Shown: one piece after another, positions 63,788-64,000 of the stretch | Layout: the number at the start of each line of letters is the position of its first letter | Position numbering within the stretch: position 1 is the first letter of the stretch | Origin: a virus | DNA length: 64,000 bases | Direction: 5' to 3' (one strand) | Virus record (IMG/VR): IMGVR_UViG_3300018080_000003 | Location: 62,001 to 126,000 of that record | The notes under the pieces: generated by a model | Databases searched by the model: none | Told to the model about the DNA's origin: nothing | What the model saw: the letters and a program-made list of their open reading frames with translations, nothing else | Position numbers and translations under genes: made by a program

Positions 63788-64000
63788 CTAGAGGATGGCA
63801 CCCCAGAGATGAACGGGGGTGGGAAGGTCGAAAGCGTTGCCGTTGCGACGGTAGTTCTCCCGGAAGATATCACCGACGAACTCTTGCTGGCGAGCAGAGG
63901 CAAACTCCTCGTTGAAGTCGTCGAACATGCTTTCAGCGAACGTCGGCTCGACCACGGTAGAGCGCTCTCGGATCGACTCGTACGCTCGGATGATGCCTTC
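63788..64000 (-). CDS. Partial gene (5' end outside window)
   Basis: The C-terminal 70 residues are visible: EGIIRAYESIRERSTVVEPT... ending NAFDLPTPVHLWGAIL. Acidic, no recognised motif. Stop TAG at 63788-63790. Confidence 0.6.
   Translation of the reverse strand, partial: EGIIRAYESIRERSTVVEPTFAESMFDDFNEEFASARQQEFVGDIFRENYRRNGNAFDLPTPVHLWGAIL

Overview
The window is a stretch of a large tailed-phage (Caudoviricetes) genome or a prophage of that kind. The signs are densely packed short genes joined by ATGA, GTGA and TGATG overlaps, tail-fibre proteins with internal repeats, at least five peptidoglycan-active proteins, phage tRNAs, a RusA-type resolvase, a dNMP kinase and a MazG-like pyrophosphohydrolase. 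Base composition is GC-rich. The host cannot be named from sequence alone. No terminase, portal, capsid or DNA polymerase gene was recognised, so these lie outside the window.

Layout: 0-12 kb holds virion and lysis genes in short blocks on both strands (fibre-like proteins, a lectin-like protein, M15 endolysin, two lytic transglycosylases, an SGNH hydrolase). From 26.3 down to 12 kb a long leftward array of small genes includes a MazG-like protein, an L7/L12-C-terminal-like protein, a zincin-like protein, a DUF6745 protein with a 12-bp tandem repeat, and tRNA-Thr. At 26.3-26.6 kb is a divergence point with large inverted repeats, a candidate bidirectional promoter or origin. Genes on both sides of it have hairpin leader cassettes ending in a strong Shine-Dalgarno. 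From 26.6 to 50.1 kb the rightward array holds a MoxR ATPase/VWA pair, many tiny unknown genes, an RNase AS-like exonuclease, a DnaA-domain-IV-like protein, a dNMP kinase and a DHH phosphoesterase. At 37.3-37.6 kb this array is interrupted by a type II hammerhead ribozyme, a run of stable hairpins and a tRNA-Arg. A 1107-residue repeat-containing fibre follows (50.5-53.8 kb). Then come a DUF2786 gene, a one-nucleotide-spaced array of three CCA-encoding tRNA-like genes with abnormal anticodon arms, a Pth2-like hydrolase, an SNF2 helicase, and a response regulator / histidine kinase / response regulator operon joined to a peptidoglycan hydrolase. Last are a RusA resolvase, a Cys-rich secreted protein, a standalone TnpB and small membrane proteins.

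Regulation: seven 14-bp dyads with GTAAC/GTTAC half-sites and a fixed 4-bp spacer sit at transcription-unit heads, mostly inside or next to sigma70-like promoters (TTGACT, TTGACA or TTGTTC at -35). They look like one phage regulon. The most unusual content is the hammerhead/structured-RNA/tRNA unit, the odd tRNA array, the phage-borne two-component system, the shared GTAAC operator and the leader-hairpin family.
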